Below are positions 1 through 11,639 of a stretch of DNA of 64,000 nt, piece after piece. The DNA is from Paguma larvata. Lineage: Eukaryota > Chordata > Mammalia > Carnivora > Viverridae. The stretch spans positions 74,724,500-74,788,499 of the forward strand of contig CM057827.1 of NCBI GenBank assembly GCA_030068075.1, given 5' to 3'. Made by a program: the position numbers and the translations under genes. The notes below the pieces were generated by a model. It was not told the origin of the DNA. It worked only from the letters and a program-made list of their open reading frames with translations, and did not search any database. Positions within the stretch are counted from its first letter, which is position 1. The number at the start of each line of letters is the position of its first letter.

Positions 1-2860
1 GGGTTGTCGGATCATGTGATATAATAGGCCTACACAGCATCCCTTAAAACTTTGGAAATTACTTGCAATCTCAATGCACAGAAATTCAAGAGCAGAATAA
101 TTATTAAACACTGCAGAATGCTTCAGAGACATAATTTTAAATTACCAAACTCAAGCCTAAACGATGTGTCTTCGAATCTAATTACCTACCTTGGCAAGCC
201 AGATAAACCATCTTCTTCATTTTAGAGATTAATTGTTCCTTCTGGCTTATATCCAAGTGCAACAAAAAGTATTGGCAAAAGCACAGACATAACTTACTTG
301 GCTAGCTAATAGAAAGTCTAAAGCTATTTTATTTTCCACTATCGCATGGGCTAAAATGATGCTTAGACGTGCATATTGAGCCTCAAAAGCTATCAGAGTC
401 CATTATAACTTCATCGAAGGTTAATCATACATTTCTGGCCATGTTTTCCAATTAATGATCACTTATAGAAATCTCCACTTTATGGATGGCACCATAAAGA
501 GTCAAGCAGTGATTCCTCTACGAAGTTCTTTAGTTGTTAGGGCATGCGAGGTTTCCTTGGGAGGATGAGGAAAGATGTTAGTGCCTGCTATTGATAAAAC
601 TGAGTAATGTATTACATCAGTTCCTTATAGTATTGGACCATATCTGCTTCTGACAGAGTGGATTCTAAGATCAGATGATATTCCATGATGCACAGATTGG
701 TCTGTTACTAAGCCATAAGTAGACTATAAGCTAAGGAAGCTGAAATATTTCTGAAGTTTTGAATAATTTTAAATTATGAATTCCATTTATCTTACAAGCA
801 CCAGGTGATGTATGGAATTGTTGAATCACTACAGGAGACAGGAGATGGTATGAATAGCACAGTTTTTGTGTAAGTCAGAATACCTTCAGAGGTCTTTAAT
901 GAGAGCCTTGTGATTCCCAAGTGGGAAACTAAGGAACCTTTTGCCAGTGTCAGAGCCTTCTGGAAACAAATATAGGAAAATAAAACATATTCATATTCCA
1001 TTGCAGGAAGTAATATGAAGTCAATTTGGAAGTATTCCAATATGCTGTCAAAGTTCTGGCTCCCACATATGCCTAATCTTTAGAGTTTTGCCAGGATTAT
1101 ATTGTGGGGAAATTAAGCATTTCTTAGGGATACTCTAAGTTATTTTTCTAAAATTTCCCTAACAGTAGTGATTTAAAATGATAGTCAACTTGTCCTTACT
1201 ATGATGGTTAAGTTCACATAGAGTCAAAACAAGACTTGAAATCATCTTGGACTACAAGACATATATCCTGGAAATGCCAGGGATTATCTTCATGGAATGG
1301 ACATCCATATCATTTCCAGTATTCTGTCTTTGATGTTGGAAACTAATTATGGCATTCTATGACCTCTTTGAACTCCTCCAAAATCCTATTTAGGAGAAGT
1401 ATCACAGGAGCAAGCACCTTTTAAGGGCTTTATACTATAACTCCCTGCGATGGGGCAATATTTACATGGGAAAATATGGAAGATTTAGTATAGATTTGGT
1501 CTCTGTGCCTCCTAATGATAACTGTCTCCTCTGTATATAGTAGTGTTCCACGAGTTATGGATAGATGGCATATAAATATTGCAAACTGCCCTTTTCCAGG
1601 AGAGTTTAGTCTTTAGAGAAAGAAAGGTGGTCTATTTTGATTTTAAGTTAGTGAAAGAGAGACAAAGAATGAAATGAGAAAAATACTTCCTTCATGTTGA
1701 CTTAGCAACAGATGGAATAAAACACAAAGTAACTTGATGATCTTTGATCAATCTATATGGGCCAATTGATTAAATTAATATGCTTTTCAAATCAGAGCTA
1801 TAGCCAAGGGGAAGAACTTCTTAATGACAATTTGCAGAATAATGTGAAAATCCCTAGATTTGGATCCCTAGGCACCTGTATTTTTACCTCTTAGTAGTCA
1901 TTTAAGTAAAATGACTGTTTGCAACCTGGAAATACGACTTTTATGTGGTATGTGCTAACATTTTTAGGGCCCTGCTTCATCCATTCTGATGAAGGATTTG
2001 CAAATGCCCTTCTTACCTGTTCCACACCAGATAAAATTTAAAGGAGCATGTAAATTAAAAAGCATTGCAATTAGTTATCTTCTGAGGCAAATTTGACTAA
2101 TATTCATTTGCAGATTACATTTGTTTTCCACTAAGCCAGAACATTGGAAATGCTAGGGACAATGGAGTTGTCGTGTGAGAATATTTCAGAAAGGATGATA
2201 AAATTTCTAGTGATCTGTAAGTTCACCAAAGATATCCTAGGAGAAAGGCAATGCAATTTCTGAGACTAAAAACCATGCCTGTTACAAGTATAAAGGCCAA
2301 TAAACTACCACTAGTGATTATGATTAACATATAGGCTAGCCAAGTGCCTTTGTCAAGGCTCAACATCAAAAAAATCTGTGAAAAATACCAAGGCTTAAGA
2401 GATTTGAGTATATTTGACTAGTTTCTTTCATTATTACAACATTTGTTATAAAATATATATATCAATTACAGTTAAGTACAAGAATTTTAAAACCACCTAT
2501 ATTTATCTCTCCAGAAGAAATATCACTATTAACATTTTAACTTATACAGATATATTAATTTTAAAATCAAATTTTAAATCTTGTTTTATCACCTCCTTTT
2601 TCACTCATCAATCTATCCTGAGCAACACTCCATGTTATTAAATATTCATTTTCTAGTAGCTGACCCATATGTATATAATTCTTCCACTGTTCATAACGTA
2701 ACTTATTTAATTCAAATTTGTTTCGTCATCAACAAGGAACTGACATAAATACAGGAAGAAAGAATAGACCAATTGGTCCAAAATGAAGAAACTAAATGAA
2801 AAACTAAAACTTTCCAGGGATCAACATTAAATCAAGTTTATAAAAACAAGAAGAAGCATA
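1..2860. other. Intergenic, no gene recognised
   Basis: AT-rich sequence with no long reading frame, no splice-flanked exon that I can support and no repeat family I can name with confidence. The longest open frames (82 codons minus at 792-1,040 and 75 codons plus at 2,414-2,641) are short and match no family I know. The texture resembles old, decayed retroelement internal sequence, but that is an impression only. Confidence 0.5.
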
Positions 2861-2861
2861 G

Positions 2862-3105
2862 TGATTAAAAATGCAGACTCTGGAACCAGACTGCTTAGAT
2901 TTTAAACTCCAATCTACCATTTACTAATATTAGGTAAGTCATTTAACCTCTCAGGGCCTCCAGCTCCCAATGTGTCAAATAGGAATGACAATAGAATCTA
3001 TCCCAAGGATTGTTACAAAGACTAAAGGAGTTAATGCAGACAGAGCTAAGAGCAGCACTTGACACATAGTATATACTCTGCAAATATTCACCATTGTTAT
3101 TTTTA
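2862..3105 (+). repeat. MIR SINE (ancient)
   Basis: Reads as a mammalian-wide interspersed repeat in sense orientation. In order it shows an ATTAAAAATGCAGACTCTGG head, a GTAAGTCATTTAACCTCTCAG core, and a GGATTGTTACAAAGACTAAAGG to CACTTGACACATAGTA tail. It is diverged, as expected for this old family. Confidence 0.75.
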
Positions 3106-3301
3106 TGTTGAACTGAAGGAAGTAAACTATCAAATCTTCAATTTCACACTTAACACAAAGCAATTAAAGTACACACCACAATACATGAAAAGACTAAGAT
3201 AATAAAAATGCATCACGATATGTTTGCGTGTGTGTGTGAGTGTGTAAGAGAGAGAATTAAAAGGTAAATTTAATGTGAATTAGAAGATAAAACAAATTTT
3301 A

Positions 3302-3535
3302 GGGACACCTGGAGGCTCAGTGGGTTGACAGTTTGGCTCTTAATTTTGACTCAGGTCATGATCTCACGGTTCATTAGATGGAGTCCCACCTTCATGCTTT
3401 GTGCTGATAGCCCAGAACCTGCTTAAGATTCTGTCTGTCTGTCTGTCTCTCTCCCTCTCTCTCTCTCTGTCCCTCCCCAACTCACTTGCACACTCTTGCT
3501 CTTTCTCCTTCTGTCAAATAAACTTAAAAAGAAGA
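3302..3535 (+). mobile_element. CanSINE (diverged)
   Basis: tRNA-derived carnivore SINE: the CACCTGGAGGCTCAG head (A box region), CTCAGGTCATGATCTCACGG middle, an expanded TCTG/CT-rich stretch, then the TCAAATAAACTTAAAAAG tail. It is more diverged than the copies near 7.4 and 50.0 kb, so it is an older insertion. Confidence 0.85.
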
Positions 3536-3679
3536 TAAAATAATTTTTAAGCTGATAGACTCCAATCAGTTACAGTTCAGGAAAGGAACCCAGGCTAATT
3601 TTTAAATTGATACAGCCTTTTCAAATATCAGCTCAATTAGTCATAACCATAACCTGTGAGTTCTGGTACAACCTCTGAA

Positions 3680-3800
3680 GAAACAAAATCAGAGAAGTTA
3701 AGTGATCTAGGTAAAACAACATAGCAAGTGAGTTGGTGCTGTTGGGACCAAAATCTCTGAATTGTAACTGCAAATTTTGTGTGATGCTATACTGTCTTTT
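3680..3800 (+). repeat. MIR-like fragment
   Basis: Contains a weak match to the conserved MIR core and 3' part (AGAGAAGTTAAGTGATCTAGG, then a GCAAGTGAGTTGGTGCTG-type segment). Short and diverged. Confidence 0.4.
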
Positions 3801-3867
3801 ATTTTAGACTTGTTTTAATACAAAGATTGTGATATTTAGGGAGATAAATCTATAGACTGGGCACCCC

Positions 3868-4042
3868 AAAATGAGGCCTGCCTTATGTTTTTTTTTTAAA
3901 TAAAGTTTTGTTGGAACTCACCAATGCCTATGCATTTATGAATGGTCTATGACTATTTCAATATTATCACTGCAGAATTGAATGATTGCAACAAATATCA
4001 TAGAGCCCATAAATCAAAATTATTTACAATCTGGCCCTTGTT
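3868..4042. repeat. Ancient DNA-transposon-like repeat, split by an insertion
   Basis: The segment from AATAAAGTTTTGTTGGAAC to TTTACAATCTGGCCC matches a widespread mammalian medium-reiteration repeat that I recognise by sequence but cannot name to family. Its expected end (AAAGGTTTGCCAGCAC) reappears near 4,693. The intervening 4,043-4,692 therefore looks like a later insertion. Confidence 0.5.
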
Positions 4043-4692
4043 CACGCAAAATGAACAAGACTTTTAGAAATCTCTAAAATTAAGAGACTTTTATTCAAGC
4101 CCAAGTAAGGACAGCTGCCCAAGAAACATGCTCTTCACAGGGAAGAAAGTACTCCAGAGACTGAAGAGTTTTGATACGGTTATATACTTCGCTACATCTC
4201 GTTAAAAAACAAAAAGGTTATAGATTAGCATATATTAGCATATTAGCAGCTTTTCTGTGTGTCTTTTTTTTAATGTTTATTTAGTTTTGAGAGACAGAGT
4301 GTGAGCAGGGGAGGGGCAGAGAGGGAGACACAGAATTCAAAGCAGGCTCCAGGCTGTGAGCTGTCAGCACAGAGCCCACCTTGAGGCTCAAATTCACGAA
4401 ACGTGAGATCATGGCCTGAGCTGAAGTCAGACACTTAAAAGACTGAGCCACCCAGGTGTCCCAGCATATAGTCAGTTTTAGTGTCAAGGAATGCAGTGGG
4501 TAGGAACAGTGATCAATATCTTAAGAACAAGATGGTTTTCCTTTAGGCTACTCACTTACAAAGAATGTATACAATGTTTGTTTGATGGCCATAAATCAGG
4601 CTGTTGGTTTAAAGACAGTTAATGTTTGACTTAGAAAGAAATGTAGACAGCTCCCTTATACCTCAGGCTGAGTTCTTTCTCTCATCCCTCTT
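4043..4692. other. Insertion splitting the 3.87 kb repeat, possibly an LTR
   Basis: About 450 bp once the embedded CanSINE (4,264-4,463) is subtracted, starting TGTTCACGC. The size and position between two halves of one older repeat would suit a solo LTR. I cannot see convincing matching termini, so the identity is open. No coding sequence. Confidence 0.3.
4264..4463 (-). mobile_element. CanSINE, minus strand
   Basis: Reverse complement of the feline SINE: TTTTTTTTAATGTTTATTTA tail, purine-rich GAGAGACAGAG stretch, GAGATCATGGCCTGAGC middle and the GAGCCACCCAGGTGTCCC head at the right end. Confidence 0.9.
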
Positions 4693-5220
4693 TATAGAAA
4701 GGTTTGCCAGCACCTCATCTCTTTGACTGAAAATAAGGTTGAGAACTACTTTAACATATGGAACAAAGCATGCAAGCACGAATTGTGAATTACAATGTGT
4801 AAGTAACCACAGCCCTTAACAATGATTGCGACGATTGCGGCTTTCTACCCATAACCAAACGGCTGCAATAACAACACAGAACACGTGAAAGGGAGAAAGG
4901 AGCTACTCCTGAGAAAGCATGACCTTAAAAAACATACCAATTATAGGGCAGGATAGCCTGAAAACAGTAATATGGTTATCCTGGGAGACAAACTTAGTTA
5001 CGCCATTATCTAATATTTGTGAAATGTATTATTGGTATGTTTATTTGGGAAAAATAAGAATTATTGTGATCTTTGATTTCAACAATTTCACATAAAAGTT
5101 CTTTTTTTTCCCCTCAGGAAAGAATGTCCCCCATTCTTCAGTGAGAATAAAATAGACCCACCATGAGTGAGGAAGGTAATGAACACTCAGCTCTATACAG
5201 AAGGATGGTCCTTGCCCATT
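4693..5220. other. Intergenic, nothing recognised
   Basis: AT-rich sequence after the split repeat. No gene, RNA or clear repeat found. Confidence 0.4.
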
Positions 5221-6360
5221 GCAGTTCAAGAAGGTGAAGTAAAAGGTTCCTGAACTCACCTCCTCCCACAAACACACCTTATCTACATTACCTATGGAAC
5301 AATGTCTTCTGAAAAAAACAAAAAAAAAAACAACTAAAAACGGGCTGAGCCACTCTGACGCGAACCGAAGGCCCAATTCTAAACAGGCAGGTGAGGCTGG
5401 GACACAAGGCAGCCATAAACCCCAACCCCAGCACACAGCAAGAGAAAGAACTCAAAACCCTGAGTTCTTCCCTGAGGCGTGCACAAGTTTGAACCCCACA
5501 TCACCCCCAACTTTTAAAAGCAGCACCTGCCAAGCCCCCCAAAACATCTAGCTTTGAAAAACAACAAAGCTGGCATCCACGAGACCCACAAGGTTAGAAT
5601 ATCCTGAACAACAGCTCTGAAAGGGCTCATGGTCCTTGGACTCACCCGCCTGAGGGCCCAGCGTGGAGTCGGCAGATGCAGGGACAGCTGAATTTTGTGT
5701 AGTAGAAGCTCTCTTGCTTTTTGTGGTCTTGGAGCAATCGCCCAAGGCGCAGACATCTGATTTGACACACGTTTGGAGGCTGGCTGGAGCCACACTCTGG
5801 CTCGGAGACTGGCTGGCGTCCTTAGCGCTCTCCACCGCCCAGCTCCTGAGCACCAGCTTCTTCTGCGGAGGGAGCTTTTTCTTGCGGCTTGTGTGCTGGT
5901 TTCTGCGGTGGCTGCCCTAGGGTTGCTCTTGACCTCCTCCTGGCTCTGACGACCAGAGAGGCATGTGTTCCTGGATCCCGCAGGGCCATAACCTAAGAGA
6001 CACAGTTCTTAGCAGGGTGCGCAGACTGACACACCCCAGGTTTTCTGCGAAAACGACCTATTTGCTTGCCCTGGAGGTTCCACCTGAGGGGACGCTTCAG
6101 GTCTGCCTCAGGTGTAAAGGCTTATGGCGGGCGTGTTCTCGTGCTCTCCTGTTCTGCGGGAATGTCAGCAGGTGCGCCCCTCTGGGCACTCTCGCTCTGC
6201 CTCGCCAGAGCTCACTGCTGTCTCACAGATGGACGCTTCTACACTCGTCTGGAGCCCCGATCTTTGTGACTGCCACTCTGGACAACTACAGATCGCCTGG
6301 CACTGGTGGTTCACAACGCTTCCGTTTGCGGTCCCATAAAACTGTATGTATTAGCATTTC
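5220..6360 (+). mobile_element. GC-rich, CpG-dense L1 5' UTR-like segment
   Basis: The left part (CTCACCTCCTCCCACA, then a TATGGAACAATGTCTTCTGAA-type stretch) resembles the 5' UTR of mammalian L1M elements as I remember it. The rest, to about 6,340, is GC-rich with many CpGs (GGCGTCC, GCGCTC, ATGGCGGGCGTG, ACGCTTCCG) in an otherwise AT-rich region. Open frames here (for example 142 codons plus at 5,963-6,391) match no family I know and are probably chance products of the GC content. The matching L1M continuation may be the 14,075-14,420 fragment. An unrecognised promoter or CpG island is the alternative. Confidence 0.45.
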
Positions 6361-6426
6361 TTGTATTTTTTTATTTCGAGTTTTTATTTAAATTCTAGTT
6401 AGTGAACATATGTGATAGAATTGGTT

Positions 6427-7105
6427 TCACTTGATGAGGTCCCAATAGTTCATTTTTGCTTTAAATTCCCTTGCCTTTGGAGATGTGTCGCATAGGAAAT
6501 TGGTGCAGCTCAGGTCAAAAAGGTTTTCTCCTGCTTTCTCCTCTAGGAGTTTGATGGTTTCCTGTCTCACATTCAGGTCCTTCATCCATTTAGAGTTTAT
6601 TTTTGTGTATGGTGTAAGGAAGTGGTCTAGTTTCATTCTTCTGCATGTTGCTGTCCAGTTCTCCCAGCACCATTTGTTAAAGAGGCTGTCTTTTTTCCAT
6701 TGGATACTCTTTCCTGCTTTGTCAAAGATTAGTTGGCCTTATGCTTGTGGGTCCATTTCTGGGTTCTCTATTCCATTGGTCTATGTGTCTGTTCTTGTGC
6801 CAATACCATACTGTCTTGATGACTACCACTTTGTAGAAGAGGTTGAAGTCTGGGATTGTGATGCCTCCCGCCTTGGTTTTATTCTTCAGTATTACTTTGG
6901 CTATTCGGGATCTTTTGTGGTTCCATACAAATTTTAGGATTGTTTGCTCTAGCTTTGAGAAGAATGCTGGTGCAATTTTGATTGGGATTGCATTGAATGT
7001 GTAGATTGCTTTGGGTAGTATTGCCATTTTAACGATATTTATTCTTCCAATCCATGAGCATGGGATGTTTTTCCATTTCCTTGTGTCTTCTTCAATTTCC
7101 TTCAT
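6427..7105 (-). pseudogene. L1 ORF2p C-terminal fragment (inverted part of the twin-primed L1)
   Basis: Two adjacent minus-strand frames (7,105-6,722 and 6,636-6,427) encode the region after the reverse transcriptase domain of L1 ORF2p. Recognisable stretches include [35 protein letters not shown] and the late [14 protein letters not shown] segment (here [11 protein letters not shown]). The frame is broken between the two pieces and no complete domain remains. Confidence 0.85.
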
Positions 7106-7757
7106 AAGTTTTTTATGGTTTTCAGCATAGATATCTTTTACATCTTTGGTTGGGTTTTTTCCTAGGTATTCTATGGTTTTTGGTGCAATTGTGAATGGGA
7201 TTCACTTCTTTATTTCTCTTTCTATTGTTTCATAAGTCAGTCAGAGAAAGACAGATACCATATATTTTCATGCATAGGTAGATTTTGAAAGACTTAGCAG
7301 AAAACCATGGGGGAGGGGAAGAGGGGAAAGAAAAAAAGACACAAAGAGGGAGGGAGACAAAACATAAGAGACTCGTAAAGACTAAGAACAGGGGCGCCTG
7401 GGTGGCTCAGTCGGTTAAGTGGCCGACTTCAGCTCAGGTCACGATCTCACAGTCTGTGAGTTCGAGCCCCACATCGGGCTCTGTGCTGACAGCTGGGATC
7501 CTGGAGCCCACTTCGGATTCTGTGTCTCCCTCTCTCTCTGCCCTTCCCCCGCTCACGTTCTGTCTCCATGTCTCTCAAAAATAAATAAATGTTAAAAAAA
7601 AAAAAAAGACTAAGAACAAACTGAGGGGTGTGGAGGGTATGGGTGGGGGGAGAGAGGGTGATGGGAACAGAGGAGGGCACTTGTTGGGATGAGCACTGGG
7701 TGTTGTATGGAAACCAATTTGACAATAAATTATTTTTAAAAAAAAGAGAGAAAAAAA
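6432..7757 (+). mobile_element. Twin-primed (5'-inverted) L1 insertion
   Basis: The right part (about 7,225-7,757) is L1 3' UTR in sense orientation ending in a poly-A tail. The left part (6,432 to about 7,220) is L1 ORF2 C-terminal sequence in the opposite orientation. A perfect 15-bp target-site duplication, AGAATTGGTTTCACT, flanks the whole at 6,417-6,431 and 7,758-7,772. This is the layout expected from twin priming during target-primed reverse transcription. The target was the 3' UTR of the older minus-strand L1. Confidence 0.93.
7391..7604 (+). mobile_element. Young CanSINE inside the L1 3' UTR
   Basis: Close to the feline consensus from GGGGCGCCTGGGTGGCTC through the CT-rich stretch to AAAATAAATAAATG and a long poly-A. 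A perfect 14-bp target duplication, AAAGACTAAGAACA, lies at 7,377-7,390 and 7,605-7,618. It is nested in the twin-primed L1, so it is the youngest event in this stack. Confidence 0.95.
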
Positions 7758-7790
7758 AGAATTGGTTTCACTCTAAAACTTAGTGATTCT

Positions 7791-7997
7791 GGACGCCTGA
7801 GTGGTTCAGTCAGTTGACCACTGGTGGTCGGCTAGGGTCAGGATATCAGGTCCCTGAGTTCCAGCCCCCCCACTAGGGCTCACTGCTGTCAGCATGGAGC
7901 CCGCTTTGGATCCTATGTCTCCCTCTCTCTGCCCTTCCCCAGTCACACTCTCTCTCTCTCTTTCTCTCAAAAATAAATAAATATATTTAAAAAAACA
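7791..7997 (+). mobile_element. CanSINE, older copy
   Basis: Head GGACGCCTGAGTGGTTCAG, diverged middle, CCCTCTCTCTGCCCTTCCCC stretch and AAAAATAAATAAATATATTT tail. It interrupts the 3' UTR of the minus-strand L1. Confidence 0.85.
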
Positions 7998-8321
7998 ACT
8001 CAATGATTCATCACTGATAACACCCAGTGTTCATCACAAGCACCCTCTTTAATATTCTTCACACATGTGGCCCATCCCCCATTCACCTCCCCTGTCAACC
8101 TCAGTTTGCTTTCTATAGTTAGGAGTCTCTTATGGTTTCCTTCTCTCTCTCTTTCTCTCTTTTTTCCCTTCCCATATGTTCATCTGTTTTGTTTCTTAAA
8201 TCCCACTATGAGTGAACTTATATGGTATTTGTCTTTCTCTGACTAATTTGGCAAAGCATAATACACTCTAGCTCCATCCACATTATTGCAAATGGCAAGA
8301 TTTCATTTTTTTACTTTTCTG

Positions 8322-8525
8322 AATGTTTATTTTGGCGGAAGTGGCAGGGGAGAGAGAGTATGAACGGAGGAGGGGCAGAGAGCGAGGGAGTCTCAGAATC
8401 CCAAGCAGGCTCCAGGCTCTGAACTGTCAGCACAGAGCCCAAGGCAGGGCTCAAACTCACTGACCTCAAGATCATGACCTGAGGCAAAGTCGGCTGGTCA
8501 ACCGACTGAGCCACCCAGGTGCCCC
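8322..8525 (-). mobile_element. CanSINE, minus strand
   Basis: TGAATGTTTATTTTGG tail side on the left, GAGAGAGAG stretch, AAGATCATGACCTGAGG middle and CGACTGAGCCACCCAGG head at the right. Inserted in the L1 3' UTR. Confidence 0.88.
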
Positions 8526-8549
8526 AAAGCAGTCTTTATTTTTAAAACA

Positions 8550-8752
8550 AAATGTTTATTTATTTATTTTTGAGAGAGAGTGTGCACTTGCACACATGAA
8601 TGGGGGAGGGGCAGAGAGAGGGAGACAAAAAATCCCAAGCAGGACCCACACTGTCAGCACAGAGCCTGACATGGGCCTCAAACCCACCAACCATGAGATC
8701 ATGCCCTGAGCCAAAATCAGACTGTTAATGACTGAGCCACCCAGGTGCCCCA
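8550..8752 (-). mobile_element. CanSINE, minus strand
   Basis: A second minus-strand SINE only about 25 bp from the previous one. It runs from ATGTTTATTTATTTATTTTT to GACTGAGCCACCCAGG and TGCCCC. The two near-adjacent copies suggest one SINE landed close to the tail of the other. Confidence 0.88.
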
Positions 8753-9383
8753 AGGTTTCTTTTTTTTTATAACTGAGTAATATTCCACTGTGTATATATA
8801 CCACATCTTCTTTATCCATTAATCAGTTGATGGACATTTGAGCTCTTTCCATAATTTGGCTATTGATAATGCTTCTAAAAACATCAGGGTGCATGTGCCC
8901 CTTCGAATCAGTATTTTTGTGTTCTTTGGGTAAACACCTAGTATTGCAATTGTTGGGTTGTAGGGTAGTTACCTTTTTAACTTTTTGAGAAACCTCCATA
9001 CTGTTCTCCAGTGTGACTGTACCAGTTTGCATTCCCACCAGCAGTGTAGGAGGGTTCCCCTTTCTCCAGATCCTTGCCAACATCTGTTACTTCCTAAGTT
9101 GTTGAGTTTAGCCATCCAACAGATGTGAGGTGGTATCTCATCGTGGTTTTGATTTGTATTGCCTGGACGATGGGTGATATTTAGGATCTTTTCATGTGTC
9201 TGTTAGCCATTTGTATGTTTTCTTCAGGAAAATGTTTCTTCAAGTCTTCTGCCCATTTCTCACTGGATTATTTGTTTTGGGAATGTTGAGTTTGGTAAAT
9301 TCTGTATAGATTTTGGATACTAGCCCTTTATCTGACATGTCATTTGCAAATATCTTTGCCCATTTTGTAGACTGTTTTTTGGT

Positions 9384-9830
9384 TCAGTTGATTACTTCCT
9401 TTGCTGTACAGAAGCTTTTTACCATGATGAAGTCCCAATAGTTCATTTTTGCTCTTGTTTCTCTTGCCTGCAGCAACATGTCTAGTAAGAAGTTTCTATG
9501 GCTGATGTCAAAGAGGTCACCGCCTGTGTTGTAATCTAGGATTTTGATGGTTTTCCGTCTCACGTTTTGGTCTTTCATCCATTCAGAATTTATTTTTGTG
9601 TAGAGTGCAAGAAAATGGGCCAGTTTCATTCTTCTGCATATTGCTGTCCAGTTTTCCCAGCACTATTTTTCGAAAAAGCAGTCTTTTTTCCTTTGGATAT
9701 TCTTTCCTGCTTTGTTGAAGATTAGTTGGCCATATAGTTGTGGGTCCATTTCTGGATTCTCTATGCTTTTCCATTGCTATATGTGTCTGTGTTTTCGTCC
9801 CACTACCATTCTAGCCTGATGACTATAGCT
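9384..9830 (-). pseudogene. L1 ORF2p C-terminal fragment
   Basis: Minus-strand frames at 9,774-9,583 and 9,629-9,384 give ORF2p tail segments such as INSEWMKDQNVRRKTIKIL and KMNYWDFIMVKSFCTAKEVI. They belong to the large minus-strand L1. Immediately to the right (about 9,835) the sequence jumps to a much earlier part of ORF2, marking an internal deletion. Confidence 0.8.
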
Positions 9831-9835
9831 TTTCC

Positions 9836-11400
9836 CGTAATTCTTCTTTTTAGTGGGGTCTTTGTCTGGTTTTGTAATCATGGCAGTGCTGGCCTCAAAG
9901 AATGAGTTTGGAAGTTTTCCTTCCGTTCTATTCTTTGGAACAGTTTGAGAAGAATAAGTTTTAACTCTTTAAATGTCTGGTAGAATTCTCCTGGGAAGCC
10001 ATCTGGCCCTGTACTTTTGTTTGTTGGGAGATTTTTGATTACTATTTCAATTTCAGTGCTGGTTATGGGTTTGGTGAAATTTTCTGTTCCTTCTTGTTTC
10101 AGTTTTGGTAGTTTGTATGTTTACCAGAAGTTATCCATTTCTTCCAGATAGCCCAATTTGATGGCATATAATTTTTCATAACATCTTCTCATAACTATTT
10201 CTATTTCTGTGGTATTGGTTGTGATCATTCATCTTTCATTCGTGATTTCCTCTATTTGGGTCCTTTTTCTTTTCCTTTTGGTGAGTCTGATGAAGGGTTC
10301 ATCAATTTTATTCTTTAAAAGAGCCAGCTCTTAGTTTTGTTGATTGATTCTACTGTTACTGTTTCTTTTGTTTCTATATTATTTATTTCTGCTCTAATCT
10401 TTATTATTTCCCTTTTTCTACTGGCTTTAGGCTTCATTTGTTGTTCCTTTTCCAACTCCTTTAGGTGTAAGGTTAGGTTGTATATTTGAGACTTTTCTTG
10501 CTTCTTGAGGTAAGCCTGGAGGACTATATACTTCCCTCTTAAGACCACCTTCGCTGTATCCCAAAGGTTTTGGACTCATGTGTTCGTGTTCATTTGCTTC
10601 CATGTATTTTTTTTAATTTCTTTTTTACCTTCCTGGTAAACCTATTCATTTTTTAATAGGATTTTCTTTAACCTCCATGTATTTGTGGTCTTTCCAAATG
10701 TTTTCTTACAGTTGACTTCAAGTTTCATAGTGTAGTGGTCAGAAAATATGCACGGTGTGATATCAGTCTTTTTGTGCTAGTTGAGGCCTGTTTTGTGACC
10801 CAGTATGTGATCTATTCTAGAGAATGTTCCATGTGCACTCGAAAAGAATGTGTATCCTGCTGCTTTAGGATAAAAATGTTATGAATATATCTGTTAAGTC
10901 CATCTGCCCCAGTCTCATTCAAAGCCCTTGTTTCCTTGTTGATTTTCTGCTTAGATGATATGCCCATTGCTGTAAGTAAGGTGTTAAAGTATTATTATCA
11001 ATAAGTTTATGTTTGTTATTAATTGATTTATATAGTTGAGTTGCTCCACATTGGAGGCATAAATATTTACAATTGTTAAGCCCCTTAATTATGATATAGT
11101 GTCCTTCTTCATCTCTTGTTATAGCCTTTGTTTTAAAAATCTAGTTTGTCTGATGTAAGTATGGCTATTCTGGTTTTCTTCTGAAGTCCAATAGCATAAT
11201 AAATGGTTCTGGATCTTCTTACTTTCATCTGGAGGTATCTTTAGATCTAAAATGAGTCTCTTGTAAGCAGTATATAAACGGGTTTTATTTTCTATCCATT
11301 CCGATACCCTATATCTTTTGATTGGAGCATTTAGTCCATTTATATTCAGAGTAATAACTGATAAATAAGAATTTAGTGCCATTGTATTACCTGTAAAGTT
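9836..11400 (-). pseudogene. L1 ORF2p endonuclease to early RT region, decayed
   Basis: The ORF2 start is visible at 11,382 on the minus strand (MALNSYLSVITLNINGLNAP, the usual N-terminal endonuclease motif). The frame breaks soon after, near residue 30. DNA-level similarity to the endonuclease and the sequence leading into RT continues to about 9,836. No intact catalytic domain remains. Confidence 0.8.
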
Positions 11401-11639
11401 GGTGTTTATTGAGATTTTCTCTGTTTCTTTCTAGTCTTTGTTGCTTTTAGTCTTTCTTTCCCACTCAAAGGGTCCTCTTTAATAATTCTTGCAGGACTGG
11501 TTTAGTGGTCGTAAACTCCTTTAATTTTTCTTTGTCTGGACAACTCTATCTCTCCTTCTATTCTGAATGACAGCCTTTCTGGATAAAGTATTCTTGGCTG
11601 CATATTTTTCCCATTTAGCACATTGAATATATCATGCCA

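Noticed and set aside
5963..6391. 142-codon plus frame in the CpG-rich segment
   Set aside because: No recognisable domain, no related copy in the window, other frames also open because of GC content, and it runs into L1 sequence. Kept only as part of the CpG finding.
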